Shown here piece by piece: positions 9,723 to 18,793 of a DNA stretch of 64,000 nucleotides. The translations under genes were made by a program, and so were the position numbers. The DNA lies in the NCBI RefSeq assembly GCF_025499605.1, contig NZ_JAFMVC010000020.1:1-64000 (forward strand), read 5' to 3'. Position 1 is the first letter of the stretch; each line of letters opens with the position of its first letter. This DNA is from Carboxylicivirga litoralis. Lineage in GTDB: Bacteria; Bacteroidota; Bacteroidia; Bacteroidales; Marinilabiliaceae. Below the pieces are notes generated by a model that was given only the letters and a program-made list of their open reading frames with translations, was not told the origin of the DNA and searched no databases.

Positions 9723-12700
9723 TTAGAAACCAACTTGAACTCCGAATAATACTGAGTGTGTTTGTGGATACAATACCCTGTCAACACCTGTATTTAATAC
9801 GCTTGAACGACCTACTTCAGGATCAAGTCCGGAATAATCGGTGATAGTCAATAAGTTTTGACCCGACACATACATGCGAAGACGTTCGATTCCCACTTTT
9901 TCAGTCAACTGCTTAGGGATAGTGTAACCCAACTGTACAGTTTTAAGCCTTAAATAAGCACCATCTTCGAGGAAGCGTGTTGACTCGCGATTATTTAGGT
10001 TTGGATCGTTTAAAACAGCACGCGGCATACTAGTATTGGTATTATCCGAAGTCCATGCATTTAAAGTTGAGGATAAGAAATTACGTCTTGAATCCATCCC
10101 TTCCATTTCGAAACGGTTACCATTGTATATTTTGTTACCGCTAACACCTTGCCAGAACATTGAGAAATCAAAGCCTTTATAATCCAAGCCAAGGTTGATG
10201 CCATACTCTAATTTAGCCAGTCCTGTGCCTGAATAAGTACGGTCATCTACATCGATATCACCGTCACCATCCATATCTTTAAAACGAACATCACCAGGTT
10301 TAGCATTAGCCTGCAATAAATCACCGTCTTTATTCACGTGAGCATTAACCTCGTCCATACTCTGGAAAATACCATCAGCCTGATAAAGGAAGAATGATCC
10401 AATTTCGTAACCTTCACGAGTTTGAGTTGGGATGTGTGTACTGCCATACTTCAGGCCTGCACCATACAATACCTGGTCTTTCTCGGCCAACTCCAGCACT
10501 TCGTTGTTTAATGTCGACAAAGTTCCGGTGATGTTATAACCTAACTGACCAATTTTATTGCGATAGTTCAATTCAATCTCAATACCGCTGTTACGGATTT
10601 TACCTACGTTCAAAATTGGATCATCTACACCGGCAGAACTAGGCATACGTTGCAACACCAACATATCCTCAGTATCGTTTCTGTAGTAGTTTAATACACC
10701 CGATAGTTTATTGTTGAATAAACCAAAGTCGACACCAATGTTGGTAGAAATGGTTGTTTCCCACTGCAAATTTCTATTCTCTAAATCATTGGCAATACTA
10801 CCAATCCAAGGCAACTGACCAGCTCCCTGTACATATCCACCCCAATATTTATTAAGTGTTGTAATTAATGATTGGTGATCATAGTAATCAAGTGTAATCT
10901 CATTACCTAATTTACCCCAGCTACCGCGCAACTTAAGGTTCGAAATAATACCAACATTATCCATAAAGCTTTCTTCTGATACTCTCCACCCTAACGCAAA
11001 TGAAGGGAAGGTACCATAACGATTGTTTTCACCAAATTTAGAGGAACCATCGCGGCGAACTGAAGCCTGAAATAAATATTTACCCATGTACGAGTAGTTG
11101 ATACGCCCTAAAACCGAAGTACGTGTATAGGTATAATTAGAACCGCCGGCCGTATAAGTTCCTCCTTCGCCGGCATCTAATGTTTTGAAATTCTCATCGA
11201 GAAACGGCACTTGTACCTTATTACCATCTTCGTCAATTTTAGAACCTTCAACATTGGCCCACATCCATTCGCTGGTTTGCTTTGTGGCTGTATAACCAGC
11301 AACCGCTTGAACACTGTGATTATTGAAATCCTTATTAAATTGCAACAAGTGTTCTGCAATGCGTTCTCTCCAGTTTGTTTTTTTGTTGTAAACGTTAGAG
11401 AATTGGTAATCCTGCTCCTTAATATTGATTATATAAGGCGGGTGAAATGAATTCTCATGCTCATTACTATTCTGGAAACCAAGATTTAACTGATAACTCA
11501 ACCAGTCGGTTAATTCTAATTTCGAAATAAGGTTACCAACAAAAAACTGGATGCGTGTTTCATTTTCGTTGAAGTGATCCACACCAACCGGGTTATTGTG
11601 CGCCGGTAAATCACCGTAAGCTTGTCCGAAACCAGATTCCTGAGTGTCGTCATACACCGGAATTAATGGCGAAATGTGATAGGTCTCTCTTAATGACAAA
11701 GAGTAATCTTCACGCTTTGTTTCAGAGTAGGCCACATTACCATCAAACTCAAAACGTCCCTTTTTAATAGTGGTACGTGAGCGGAAGTTATATTTCTGAA
11801 AATCAGAGCCAATGACGGTTCCTTCTTCATCGGCATAACCAGCTGACAAGCTATAATTACCCAATTCATTTCCTCCACTCACACGAGCAGTGTGGTTTTG
11901 AATCAATGCAGAACGGAACACCTGATCCTGCCAATCAGTGTTATGTGGGTAATCGCCCGGACTGGTTACATAAGCTGGCATTTGCTCCTTATTGGCATCC
12001 GACACGTACATATTGTAGTTGTCTACCATCATTTTATGTACATCACGGTAACCTTGAGCATCTAATAAATCGTATTGATCGTTGGCATTCACTGATCCTA
12101 CGTAACTCTCAATATCAACTTTAGCCTTTCCTTCCTTACCTTTTTTAGTCGTCACCAAAATAACACCATTAGCCGCACGTGAACCGTAAATAGCAGCCGC
12201 AGCACCATCTTTCAGCACTTCCATGCGCTCAATATCGCTTGGATTAACAAAATAAAGGCTACCCGGAATACCATCAATGATATAAAGCGGGTTGTTATTG
12301 CCAACGGTACCAACACCACGCACTTTTACATAAACGCCTGCACCAGGTGAGCCACCACTTTTTATAACAGAAACTCCGGCCATACGCCCTTGCAACTGCT
12401 CACTTGCATTGGTTGTGGCAATTTTCTGCAAGTCATCGCTCTTCACACTGGCCACCGCACCTGTTAAGTCGCTTTTCTTCTGAACACCATAACCGACAGC
12501 TACCACTTCATCCAGGCCAATTGACTCTTCCACCAAAGTGATATCTATCTGAGAACGACCATTTACCGCAATCGTTTGCGTTTGATAGCCAATAAAAGAA
12601 TACACAATGTTTTTATCGGCTCCTTCTACTGCCAATTCATAATCACCATCAATGTTGGTTATAGTACCGGTGGTTGTGCCTTCAATAAACACATTAACGC

Positions 12701-13145
12701 CCGGCAACGGTTCGCCGTCCACACCCATAACGCGCCCTTTAACAGTGATGGTCACATCCTGCTGAACTGTGCGGTTGGTCTTTTCTTCAAGAATAATGAT
12801 GATTTTATCGTTGATCTTATAGGTTAAACCAGTTCCTTCCAGTGCTTTGTCTAACACTTCAACCAGTTCGCCACCCTGAAGATTTTGAGCTATTTCTTTA
12901 TTAAGATTAACCTGATCATCCTGATAGAAGATAGTAAATGTAGATTGTTTTTCTATTTCATTAAAAACGTGTTGCAAAGTATTTTGACCACGTTTGAGGT
13001 TTAGTTTCACATTCTGCGAATAGGTTGACGCAGAAATCTGAACCATTCCGAAAATCATTAAAACCACTGTCAGTTTCATAATCTTCCAAAATTTTGGGTT
13101 TAGACATGGGGCACTATGCCTCATGCCATTCAATTTTTTTTTCAT
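9723..13145 (-). CDS. SusC/RagA-family TonB-dependent transporter with STN signalling domain
   Basis: 1140 residues. In order: a signal peptide ending near SASTYSQ (about residue 44), a STN/secretin-TonB short domain (residues 50-120, FNEIEKQSTFTIFYQD), a carboxypeptidase-regulatory-like beta-sandwich (VKGRVMGVDGEPLPGVNVF, then GTITNIDGDYEL), a plug domain (VGYGVQKKSDLTGAVASVK, then GVGTVGNNNPLYIIDG), and a 22-strand barrel ending LFGVQVGF. SusC takes up the ligand bound by SusD using TonB energy. The STN domain is the hallmark of transporters that signal ligand binding to a FecR-type anti-sigma factor, which is encoded immediately upstream. A hairpin lies between the two genes. Confidence 0.96.
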   Translation of the reverse strand: MKKKLNGMRHSAPCLNPKFWKIMKLTVVLMIFGMVQISASTYSQNVKLNLKRGQNTLQHVFNEIEKQSTFTIFYQDDQVNLNKEIAQNLQGGELVEVLDKALEGTGLTYKINDKIIIILEEKTNRTVQQDVTITVKGRVMGVDGEPLPGVNVFIEGTTTGTITNIDGDYELAVEGADKNIVYSFIGYQTQTIAVNGRSQIDITLVEESIGLDEVVAVGYGVQKKSDLTGAVASVKSDDLQKIATTNASEQLQGRMAGVSVIKSGGSPGAGVYVKVRGVGTVGNNNPLYIIDGIPGSLYFVNPSDIERMEVLKDGAAAAIYGSRAANGVILVTTKKGKEGKAKVDIESYVGSVNANDQYDLLDAQGYRDVHKMMVDNYNMYVSDANKEQMPAYVTSPGDYPHNTDWQDQVFRSALIQNHTARVSGGNELGNYSLSAGYADEEGTVIGSDFQKYNFRSRTTIKKGRFEFDGNVAYSETKREDYSLSLRETYHISPLIPVYDDTQESGFGQAYGDLPAHNNPVGVDHFNENETRIQFFVGNLISKLELTDWLSYQLNLGFQNSNEHENSFHPPYIINIKEQDYQFSNVYNKKTNWRERIAEHLLQFNKDFNNHSVQAVAGYTATKQTSEWMWANVEGSKIDEDGNKVQVPFLDENFKTLDAGEGGTYTAGGSNYTYTRTSVLGRINYSYMGKYLFQASVRRDGSSKFGENNRYGTFPSFALGWRVSEESFMDNVGIISNLKLRGSWGKLGNEITLDYYDHQSLITTLNKYWGGYVQGAGQLPWIGSIANDLENRNLQWETTISTNIGVDFGLFNNKLSGVLNYYRNDTEDMLVLQRMPSSAGVDDPILNVGKIRNSGIEIELNYRNKIGQLGYNITGTLSTLNNEVLELAEKDQVLYGAGLKYGSTHIPTQTREGYEIGSFFLYQADGIFQSMDEVNAHVNKDGDLLQANAKPGDVRFKDMDGDGDIDVDDRTYSGTGLAKLEYGINLGLDYKGFDFSMFWQGVSGNKIYNGNRFEMEGMDSRRNFLSSTLNAWTSDNTNTSMPRAVLNDPNLNNRESTRFLEDGAYLRLKTVQLGYTIPKQLTEKVGIERLRMYVSGQNLLTITDYSGLDPEVGRSSVLNTGVDRVLYPQTHSVLFGVQVGF

Positions 13146-13188
13146 ACTTTTGAATGATTTACTTTTAAACTTGTTTTAAAAATTATCA

Positions 13189-13220
13189 GACCGGGAAGAT
13201 GTTGCCGCATCGTTCCGGTC
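13189..13220 (-). promoter_or_regulatory. Hairpin in the anti-sigma/susC spacer
   Basis: Arms GACCGGGAAGATG (13189-13201) and CATCGTTCCGGTC (13208-13220) pair at 11 of 13 positions around a six-base loop, 43 bases before susC. On the coding strand it is followed by a T-rich run (ATAATTTTT). It could attenuate read-through from the anti-sigma gene or shape the susC leader. Confidence 0.45.
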
Positions 13221-13247
13221 GTTTTGTTTCTGTCCCTATATCATAGG

Positions 13248-14231
13248 CTATTCTGTTATTAATGTTATATAAATTTTATCGTCTTTTATGGTGTAATCGA
13301 TAGGCGTTATCATCTTAATGGCATCTAATATTTGCCAGATTGTTTCTTTATTTCTAAACTTACCAGTGAATGATAGTTGCTTAGCAGCTTCGCTTTGTAT
13401 AATAATGTCCACATCATACCATCGCTCCAAACGTATCACCAGCTCTTCAAGACTGGTATTCTGAAAGTTAAAACCTTTGTTGGTCCAATTGGTTACAAGT
13501 GCTAAATTAGCTTGATTCACGGCCATTTTACCTTGAGCATAAATGGCTTTTTGACCAGGTTTTAAGATGATACCTTTGGTATAATCAGCACCGGCCCTAT
13601 TGAGCGAGACACTCCCTTCTACCAATGTGGTTTCTATCCGCTCAGTTTCAGGATAAGCCATTACATTAAACTCGGTACCCAGCACGCGCACTTCAATATC
13701 GCCTGCTGATACAATAAAAGGATGCGCTTTATCGTGATGAACCGAAAAATACGCCTCTCCTTTTAAGGTAATATGCCGCTCTTTTCGATTAAATACAGAG
13801 GGATAAATCAACTCAGACCCTGCATTCAATTTCACTTTCGTTCCATCGGCCAGCTCCACTGTCGATTGCGAACCATTGGGAACAATTACTCTTACAAAAG
13901 TACTATCTGTCTCCTTGATTTGCGGGAGTTTAAAAGCAGAATAAGTTGCAAAGGCAACGACCAAAGCAACCGATGCAATTTTTAGTATTTCCATGGCCCA
14001 ACCAGGTAGTATTCTTTTTACCGACAATTGCGCTTCTACCTTCTTCCATGCCTTTTGCCTCGAAGGCACCTTAGCCTCCGTAGCGTCCCACACATCTTTA
14101 AACTCGAAGTAGGATTGCTTGTTGTGCTCCGATTGATTTATCCACTGTTTTAAAGCGCCCAATTCTTCTTCTGTAGCAGTTTTATCCAGGCTGCGAATTA
14201 TGAGCGCTTCTATATCGTTTCGTTCTTTCAT
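13248..14231 (-). CDS. FecR-family anti-sigma factor
   Basis: A 327-residue single-pass inner-membrane protein. The N-terminal cytoplasmic sigma-binding region (about residues 1-78; EELGALKQWINQSEHNKQSY) is followed by one transmembrane helix (residues about 80-102, MEILKIASVALVVAFATYSA). The periplasmic FecR domain comes next (VELADGTKVKLNAGSELIYP, then LKGEAYFSVHHDKAHPFIV and VRVLGTEFNVMAYPE). The C-terminal DUF4974 (FQNTSLEELVIRLERWYDV) docks on the STN domain of the partner transporter. It lies just upstream of susC on the same strand. The partner sigma gene is probably the one at 14776-15312, separated by 544 bases rather than adjacent. Confidence 0.93.
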   Translation of the reverse strand: MKERNDIEALIIRSLDKTATEEELGALKQWINQSEHNKQSYFEFKDVWDATEAKVPSRQKAWKKVEAQLSVKRILPGWAMEILKIASVALVVAFATYSAFKLPQIKETDSTFVRVIVPNGSQSTVELADGTKVKLNAGSELIYPSVFNRKERHITLKGEAYFSVHHDKAHPFIVSAGDIEVRVLGTEFNVMAYPETERIETTLVEGSVSLNRAGADYTKGIILKPGQKAIYAQGKMAVNQANLALVTNWTNKGFNFQNTSLEELVIRLERWYDVDIIIQSEAAKQLSFTGKFRNKETIWQILDAIKMITPIDYTIKDDKIYITLITE

Positions 14232-14775
14232 TTTTCGTTCTTGTATAGGGATGACAGGTGAATTACTAAAACTACGTCAATAAAAATGAAAAAAGTTAAA
14301 GAAAAAATCACATCCATTGTATCGACTTAGATTATACTCTCCCTAAATAGCACTAAGCCATAACAATACAGCAATCAACACCCTTCAGATAAAAATTACC
14401 ATGAGCAACTCATTCTTCATCACCATTTACTTATACCGTTTACTAATCAAAATGCGCCTTTATAGCGCTTCGCTTTTTAAAGTCACTTTGATTATGTATC
14501 GACATTAACCAATGTAATTAGCAAAATGATTAAGGCTCATTTTGTAATACATTTGGTATTATTTACAACGTAACTAAAACAACATATGACTATAGAAAAC
14601 GACAAATAGCCAGATGGGAGTGAATAATTTTTGAAGCGTCCAAAACAATTAGTTGATGGTCGGGAATGATCTTGGTTGGAACTTGAGCCATTTTTGAATG
14701 GTATAATGACTTGGAAGTGGGAAGTATCTTTTCTTTATCCTCAAACAAGACTTTTCAGGTGGTTTTTGTTATTTA
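14232..14775. other. 544-base gap between anti-sigma and sigma genes
   Basis: No ORF of convincing coding character is visible on either strand. It is A/T-rich. A short hairpin (CAAAATGA at 14522-14529 with TCATTTTG at 14537-14544) is the only structure I noted. A promoter recognised by the neighbouring ECF sigma factor would be expected here, ahead of the anti-sigma/susCD operon, but I cannot identify it from one example. Confidence 0.5.
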
Positions 14776-15312
14776 TTACGCGTACCTCACCAACTCTTTT
14801 AGCTTTGTGATGCAACGGTAAATGCGTGTTTCAATGGTGCGGACAGGTACATCCAGTTTGTGGGCAATTTCTTTAGTTTTTAAGCCTTGAAAGCGGCTCA
14901 GGTCTATTACTTCATAGCAGCCTTTGGGTAATTCCCTGAGCATTTTTCGCAACAGGTCCATGCGTTCTTCCTGCAGCAGGCTCTTTTCTTCTTTATAATA
15001 ATCCACTTCCATCTCGATCAATTCTGAATACATCGATTCGTGATGCTGAGTGTGCACTTTCAATTGTTCGATATAATTAAGTGAGAGGTTGTAGATGATT
15101 TTATATAAATAGGCTTTAATTGAAACAGTTACGAGAATTCGTTCACGAAGTTCCCATAGTTTAACAAACGCCTCCTGCACAATATCAGATGCCACATCAG
15201 TGCGGTGCACAAATTTCATTGCGTACCGCACCATGTCATCAAAATGCATTTTAAAGAAGTGCTCAAACTCCTTCCTTGATTTAATACTTTCTGCTTGAGG
15301 CATTTGTTTCAT
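14776..15312 (-). CDS. ECF sigma-70 factor
   Basis: 178 residues with the two sigma regions of the Bacteroidota ECF family. Region 2 is FFKMHFDDMVRYAMKFV, then VASDIVQEAFVKLWE and KAYLYKIIYNLSLNYIE. Region 4 is RELPKGCYEVIDLSRFQGLK followed by the helix-turn-helix TKEIAHKLDVPVRTIETRIY. It directs RNA polymerase to its target promoters when freed by the anti-sigma factor. Its ATG overlaps the stop of the upstream alanine symporter gene by one base (TAATG), so the two are probably translationally coupled. A second start three codons in (MPQAESIK, 15303) would leave no overlap. The likely target is the susCD operon downstream. Confidence 0.93.
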   Translation of the reverse strand: MKQMPQAESIKSRKEFEHFFKMHFDDMVRYAMKFVHRTDVASDIVQEAFVKLWELRERILVTVSIKAYLYKIIYNLSLNYIEQLKVHTQHHESMYSELIEMEVDYYKEEKSLLQEERMDLLRKMLRELPKGCYEVIDLSRFQGLKTKEIAHKLDVPVRTIETRIYRCITKLKELVRYA

Positions 15313-17087
15313 TAATCCTGCGGTATATTTTTCTCTTCTGGGAAGCGGTCTTTGTACTCTTTCCAGAACTGCTTCACATCTGTTTTCATCTCTTTGTGCA
15401 AAAATAACAATCCAAATAAGTTTGGAATAGTCATTAAAGCAATGGTAATACCCGACAAGGTCCAGATAATGGTTGTATCAATAAAAGAGGCCACAAAAAA
15501 GCCAATTACATAGACAAAATGATACCAGATAACATACTTTGAACCCCACAGGTAAGTAACGGCTCTATCACCATAATACGACCAGGAAATAGCGGTAGAA
15601 AAAGCAAATAGTAACAAGCCAATAGATACTATATATTGACCAAAATTTCCAAACCAACTTTTGGTAAAAGCTACAGCTGTTAATGGTGCACTGTGAATCA
15701 AGGATTGTCCTTCAATCACAATTTTATTATTGCCAGAATGGCTGAACTGTGATTTTATGCGTTCTAATAAACCCAGTTCTTCGTCTTTAATAATGACACT
15801 ACCGTCCACCACATCTAATTGACCATTATAAAGCTCTTTACCTTGCTTTACAACCACGTTTTCTGCCAATGAACGGGCGTGTATTAAACGGACAGGAGTA
15901 CTAATCTTTCCATCTTTAACGCCCATTTTACCAGTAAATAACGGCAGTGTTTCTTTGCCACTAATGTGTTGTGAAAGCTCTAGTTTTCCTTCATCCGTCT
16001 GGTCGGTAATAGCAATAGTATTTAGCACCTGCAAGTCAGCCAACTGAAAACGATTGTCCAGCTTCTCACTCCACACACCCGATGATAATAACACAAAGCC
16101 CGTTAAAGTACATATGATAATGGTATCGATAAATGGCTCCAGTAAAGCCACTAAACCTTCTGAAACTGGTTCGTGCGCTTTGGCAGCAGCATGGGCAATT
16201 GGTGCAGACCCCTGCCCTGCCTCATTGGAGAAAAGACCACGGTTAACTCCCCGGTTAAAAGCAAAAGCAATGCTGGCACCCAAGAAACCACCTGTTGCCG
16301 ATGAGCCGGTAAAAATATCACCAACAATGGCTTGAAGTGAGGGCCAGATATTTTCATAATTAAACAAAATAACGGCCATCGCTCCAATAAAATAAATGGC
16401 TGCCATGGCTGGCACCAGGCGCGATGTTACTTTAGCAATACGTTTAATACCACCAATAATTACAAAACCAAGAAGAATAGCCAACACCAACCCTGTTACC
16501 ATGTGTGGTACTCCAAAAGTAGAGAATAAGGAATTGGAGATACTATTAATTTGCGGTAAACTACCTGTTCCAAAGGATGATAAAATAGTGGCAATGGCAA
16601 AAATAGCTGCAATCCAATAGCCTGTTTTAATGGTCTTACCCGATGCTGTTTTAATGTTTAATCGTTTACGCATAAAATACATCGGCCCACCAGCGATTGT
16701 ACCATCTTGTGCTTTTTCACGGTATTTATGCGATAATGTTACTTCTACAAATTTGGTAGTCATACCAAACATAGCGGTTACCAGCATCCAGAATAATGCA
16801 GCAGGACCGCCCAAATGAACCGCAAATGCTACTCCGGCAATATTACCTGTTCCTACCGTTCCTGACAATGCTGTTGTTAATGCCTGAAAGTGTGAAGTAT
16901 CCCCTTCATCATCTTCTTTATCGAACTGACCTCTTACAATTCGTAAAGCATATTTAAAGTATCTAACCTGGGGAAACTTAAGATATATGGTAAAAAAGAT
17001 ACCGGTACCCAGAAGTAATAGTACAAACCAAAGGTGGCTACCGATATACGAGTCAATCAATAGCAAAAAGTCATTTAATGCCTGCAT
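15312..17087 (-). CDS. Alanine/glycine:cation symporter (AGCS family) with a large insertion
   Basis: A 591-residue inner-membrane transporter taking up alanine or glycine with Na+ or H+. Family motifs are clear: [19 protein letters not shown] (residues 69-87), [17 protein letters not shown] (107-123) and [19 protein letters not shown] (284-302). The usual length is 450-500 residues. The excess is an insertion at about residues 340-465, between SSGVW and the LTAVAF helix, which is hydrophilic and looks like a beta-rich domain (repeated short VKDGKIS- and VVDGSVII-like strands). It is expected to be soluble, but I cannot tell which side of the membrane it lies on. The ECF sigma gene overlaps the 3' end. 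Confidence 0.9.
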   Translation of the reverse strand: MQALNDFLLLIDSYIGSHLWFVLLLLGTGIFFTIYLKFPQVRYFKYALRIVRGQFDKEDDEGDTSHFQALTTALSGTVGTGNIAGVAFAVHLGGPAALFWMLVTAMFGMTTKFVEVTLSHKYREKAQDGTIAGGPMYFMRKRLNIKTASGKTIKTGYWIAAIFAIATILSSFGTGSLPQINSISNSLFSTFGVPHMVTGLVLAILLGFVIIGGIKRIAKVTSRLVPAMAAIYFIGAMAVILFNYENIWPSLQAIVGDIFTGSSATGGFLGASIAFAFNRGVNRGLFSNEAGQGSAPIAHAAAKAHEPVSEGLVALLEPFIDTIIICTLTGFVLLSSGVWSEKLDNRFQLADLQVLNTIAITDQTDEGKLELSQHISGKETLPLFTGKMGVKDGKISTPVRLIHARSLAENVVVKQGKELYNGQLDVVDGSVIIKDEELGLLERIKSQFSHSGNNKIVIEGQSLIHSAPLTAVAFTKSWFGNFGQYIVSIGLLLFAFSTAISWSYYGDRAVTYLWGSKYVIWYHFVYVIGFFVASFIDTTIIWTLSGITIALMTIPNLFGLLFLHKEMKTDVKQFWKEYKDRFPEEKNIPQD

Positions 17088-17216
17088 AGATTTTGTGGTT
17101 AATAATTTTGTATTTGTAGATTTTCACACAAATATTGGCTTTGGTAGTGATATAACCAAATTTTTAAAGGGCTTATCCAAACAAAAAGTACAATAATATC
17201 AGGTCTTGCATTGAAT

Positions 17217-17224
17217 TATATTTG
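17217..17224 (+). promoter_or_regulatory. Possible -7 element for the histidine kinase gene
   Basis: TATATTTG fits the Bacteroidota -7 consensus TAnnTTTG and lies 55 bases before the ATG at 17279. No good -33 TTTG was found at the right distance. Confidence 0.4.
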
Positions 17225-17278
17225 AAGGTATTGGCTAAAATGAAAATTCCACTATTTTTGTTTTCCTAACTTTAAATT

Positions 17279-18745
17279 ATGCACAAACCTAACACTGAAC
17301 AATTTGAGAAGCTTTTTAAGGAGGACGCGGTCTGGGGCGAACAAGAGGTAATAAAATTTAGATGGGTATTAATCTCTGTCATACTTATCTTTATTGGTTA
17401 TATCTACTATTCCGGTGAAACAGACCGTGCATTAACGTCTCTTCTGCTGGCCACATTTTATATTTTCTACAATGCTGTTATAAACATCCTGCTACGAAAA
17501 TATGGAAGCGCCACCTGGATCCGTTTTATGTCGTCAACCATCGACATCACTATATTATCCATTCATATCTTTAATTACTCATTTCTTTTTAAGCCAATTG
17601 CCGTTACAACAGCAGCTTCGGTTTTTTTATACCCTGTACTCATTTTATTGTCTGTTTTAAGGTATGATAAACGCCTGGTGGTTTTTTCGGCACTATACTC
17701 GGTTATTTGCTTCAATATCATTTATGCCATTCGATCACCTCATATTGAACCAGACTTACTCGAAAAAGTGGCATCGGCCAATTGGGCCGGGCAAATATAT
17801 AAAAGCGCCTATTTGCTTGTGATGGGCTACTTCTTGTATAGTATTCCAAAGATGATTAACCGATTAAACGCTAAACATCTGGCTACAGTCAACTTAAAAC
17901 GCAGTTCAGAATTAAACCTGGCGCTTGAGAAGCAAAAAAATGAATTGGCTGAATTACAACTCCGCAAAGAAAAGCGTTTAAATAAGAAGTTGGCTGATCA
18001 AAAAGCACTGATCGAGCACCAAAAAGAGGAACTGCAACAAGCAAATGTGACGAAAGATAAACTATTCAGTATCATTGGGCATGATCTTAAATCGCCATTT
18101 TCGGCTCAAACATCGATTATCGATCTTATACTGTCTGATTACAGCCAGTACAATAAAACTGAAATAAAAGACATCTTAAAAACCATTCAGCATTCAGCTC
18201 ACCAAGGCCTTGGCCTACTGGGCAATCTATTGGACTGGTCGAAACAGCAAAATAATCTTACCAAACAACAATTGACACCTGTGCGAATTGCCACTATGGT
18301 TTATGAAGCCCAGGCCTTGTTATCTCATAATATTGCACACAAGCGCATTACACTTATTAATCAGGTTGATCCGATGGCCACAGTTTGTGCCGACAGTAAT
18401 ATGATTAAAACGGTACTGCGCAATCTGTTAAGTAATGCCATCAAATACACCAATAATGATGGCACCATTGAAATATCAACCGGCACTGAAGGTGATTTTG
18501 ATTTATTAAAGATTAAAGACACAGGTATCGGAATGACCGAAGAGCAAATAAGTCGTTTATTTAATATCGAGAACAATATTTCAACACCAGGAACGAATAA
18601 TGAACCCGGAACCGGACTCGGTTTATTATTGTGCAAAGAACTGGCAGAGAAAAACAATGCCGAGATACGAGTAGAAAGTCTGGTAGGTAAAGGCAGTACG
18701 TTCACCATCGCTTTCCTGCGTATAAAACAGGCCAAAGAGAAATAA
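17279..18745 (+). CDS. Membrane sensor histidine kinase
   Basis: 488 residues. The N-terminal half has about six hydrophobic helices (residues 22-200), with no recognisable periplasmic sensor domain. A lysine/glutamate-rich coiled coil follows (about residues 208-258), then the HisKA domain with H-box IIGHDLKSPFSAQ (His near 266) and the ATPase domain. That domain shows the N-box NLLSNAIKYT, the G1 box DTGIGMT and the G2 box GTGLGLLLCKEL. It autophosphorylates on histidine in response to an unknown signal. No response regulator gene is adjacent, so the partner is elsewhere. It is divergent from the alanine symporter gene. Confidence 0.92.
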   Translation: MHKPNTEQFEKLFKEDAVWGEQEVIKFRWVLISVILIFIGYIYYSGETDRALTSLLLATFYIFYNAVINILLRKYGSATWIRFMSSTIDITILSIHIFNYSFLFKPIAVTTAASVFLYPVLILLSVLRYDKRLVVFSALYSVICFNIIYAIRSPHIEPDLLEKVASANWAGQIYKSAYLLVMGYFLYSIPKMINRLNAKHLATVNLKRSSELNLALEKQKNELAELQLRKEKRLNKKLADQKALIEHQKEELQQANVTKDKLFSIIGHDLKSPFSAQTSIIDLILSDYSQYNKTEIKDILKTIQHSAHQGLGLLGNLLDWSKQQNNLTKQQLTPVRIATMVYEAQALLSHNIAHKRITLINQVDPMATVCADSNMIKTVLRNLLSNAIKYTNNDGTIEISTGTEGDFDLLKIKDTGIGMTEEQISRLFNIENNISTPGTNNEPGTGLGLLLCKELAEKNNAEIRVESLVGKGSTFTIAFLRIKQAKEK

Positions 18746-18746
18746 A

Positions 18747-18774
18747 AAAGGCCGTCAATAAATGACAGCCTTTA
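18747..18774. terminator. Bidirectional intrinsic terminator
   Basis: A hairpin with AAAGGC-GTCA and TGAC-GCCTTT arms (one mismatch) lies between the convergent kinase gene and lpdA. On the minus strand it ends in T6, so it is strongest for lpdA. Confidence 0.75.
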
Positions 18775-18793
18775 AAATAGTATCTTGATTTCA

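Noticed and set aside
16054-16818. Several open frames opposite the AGCS symporter gene
   Set aside because: They are antisense to a gene with clear family motifs and have low-complexity, unlikely protein sequences.
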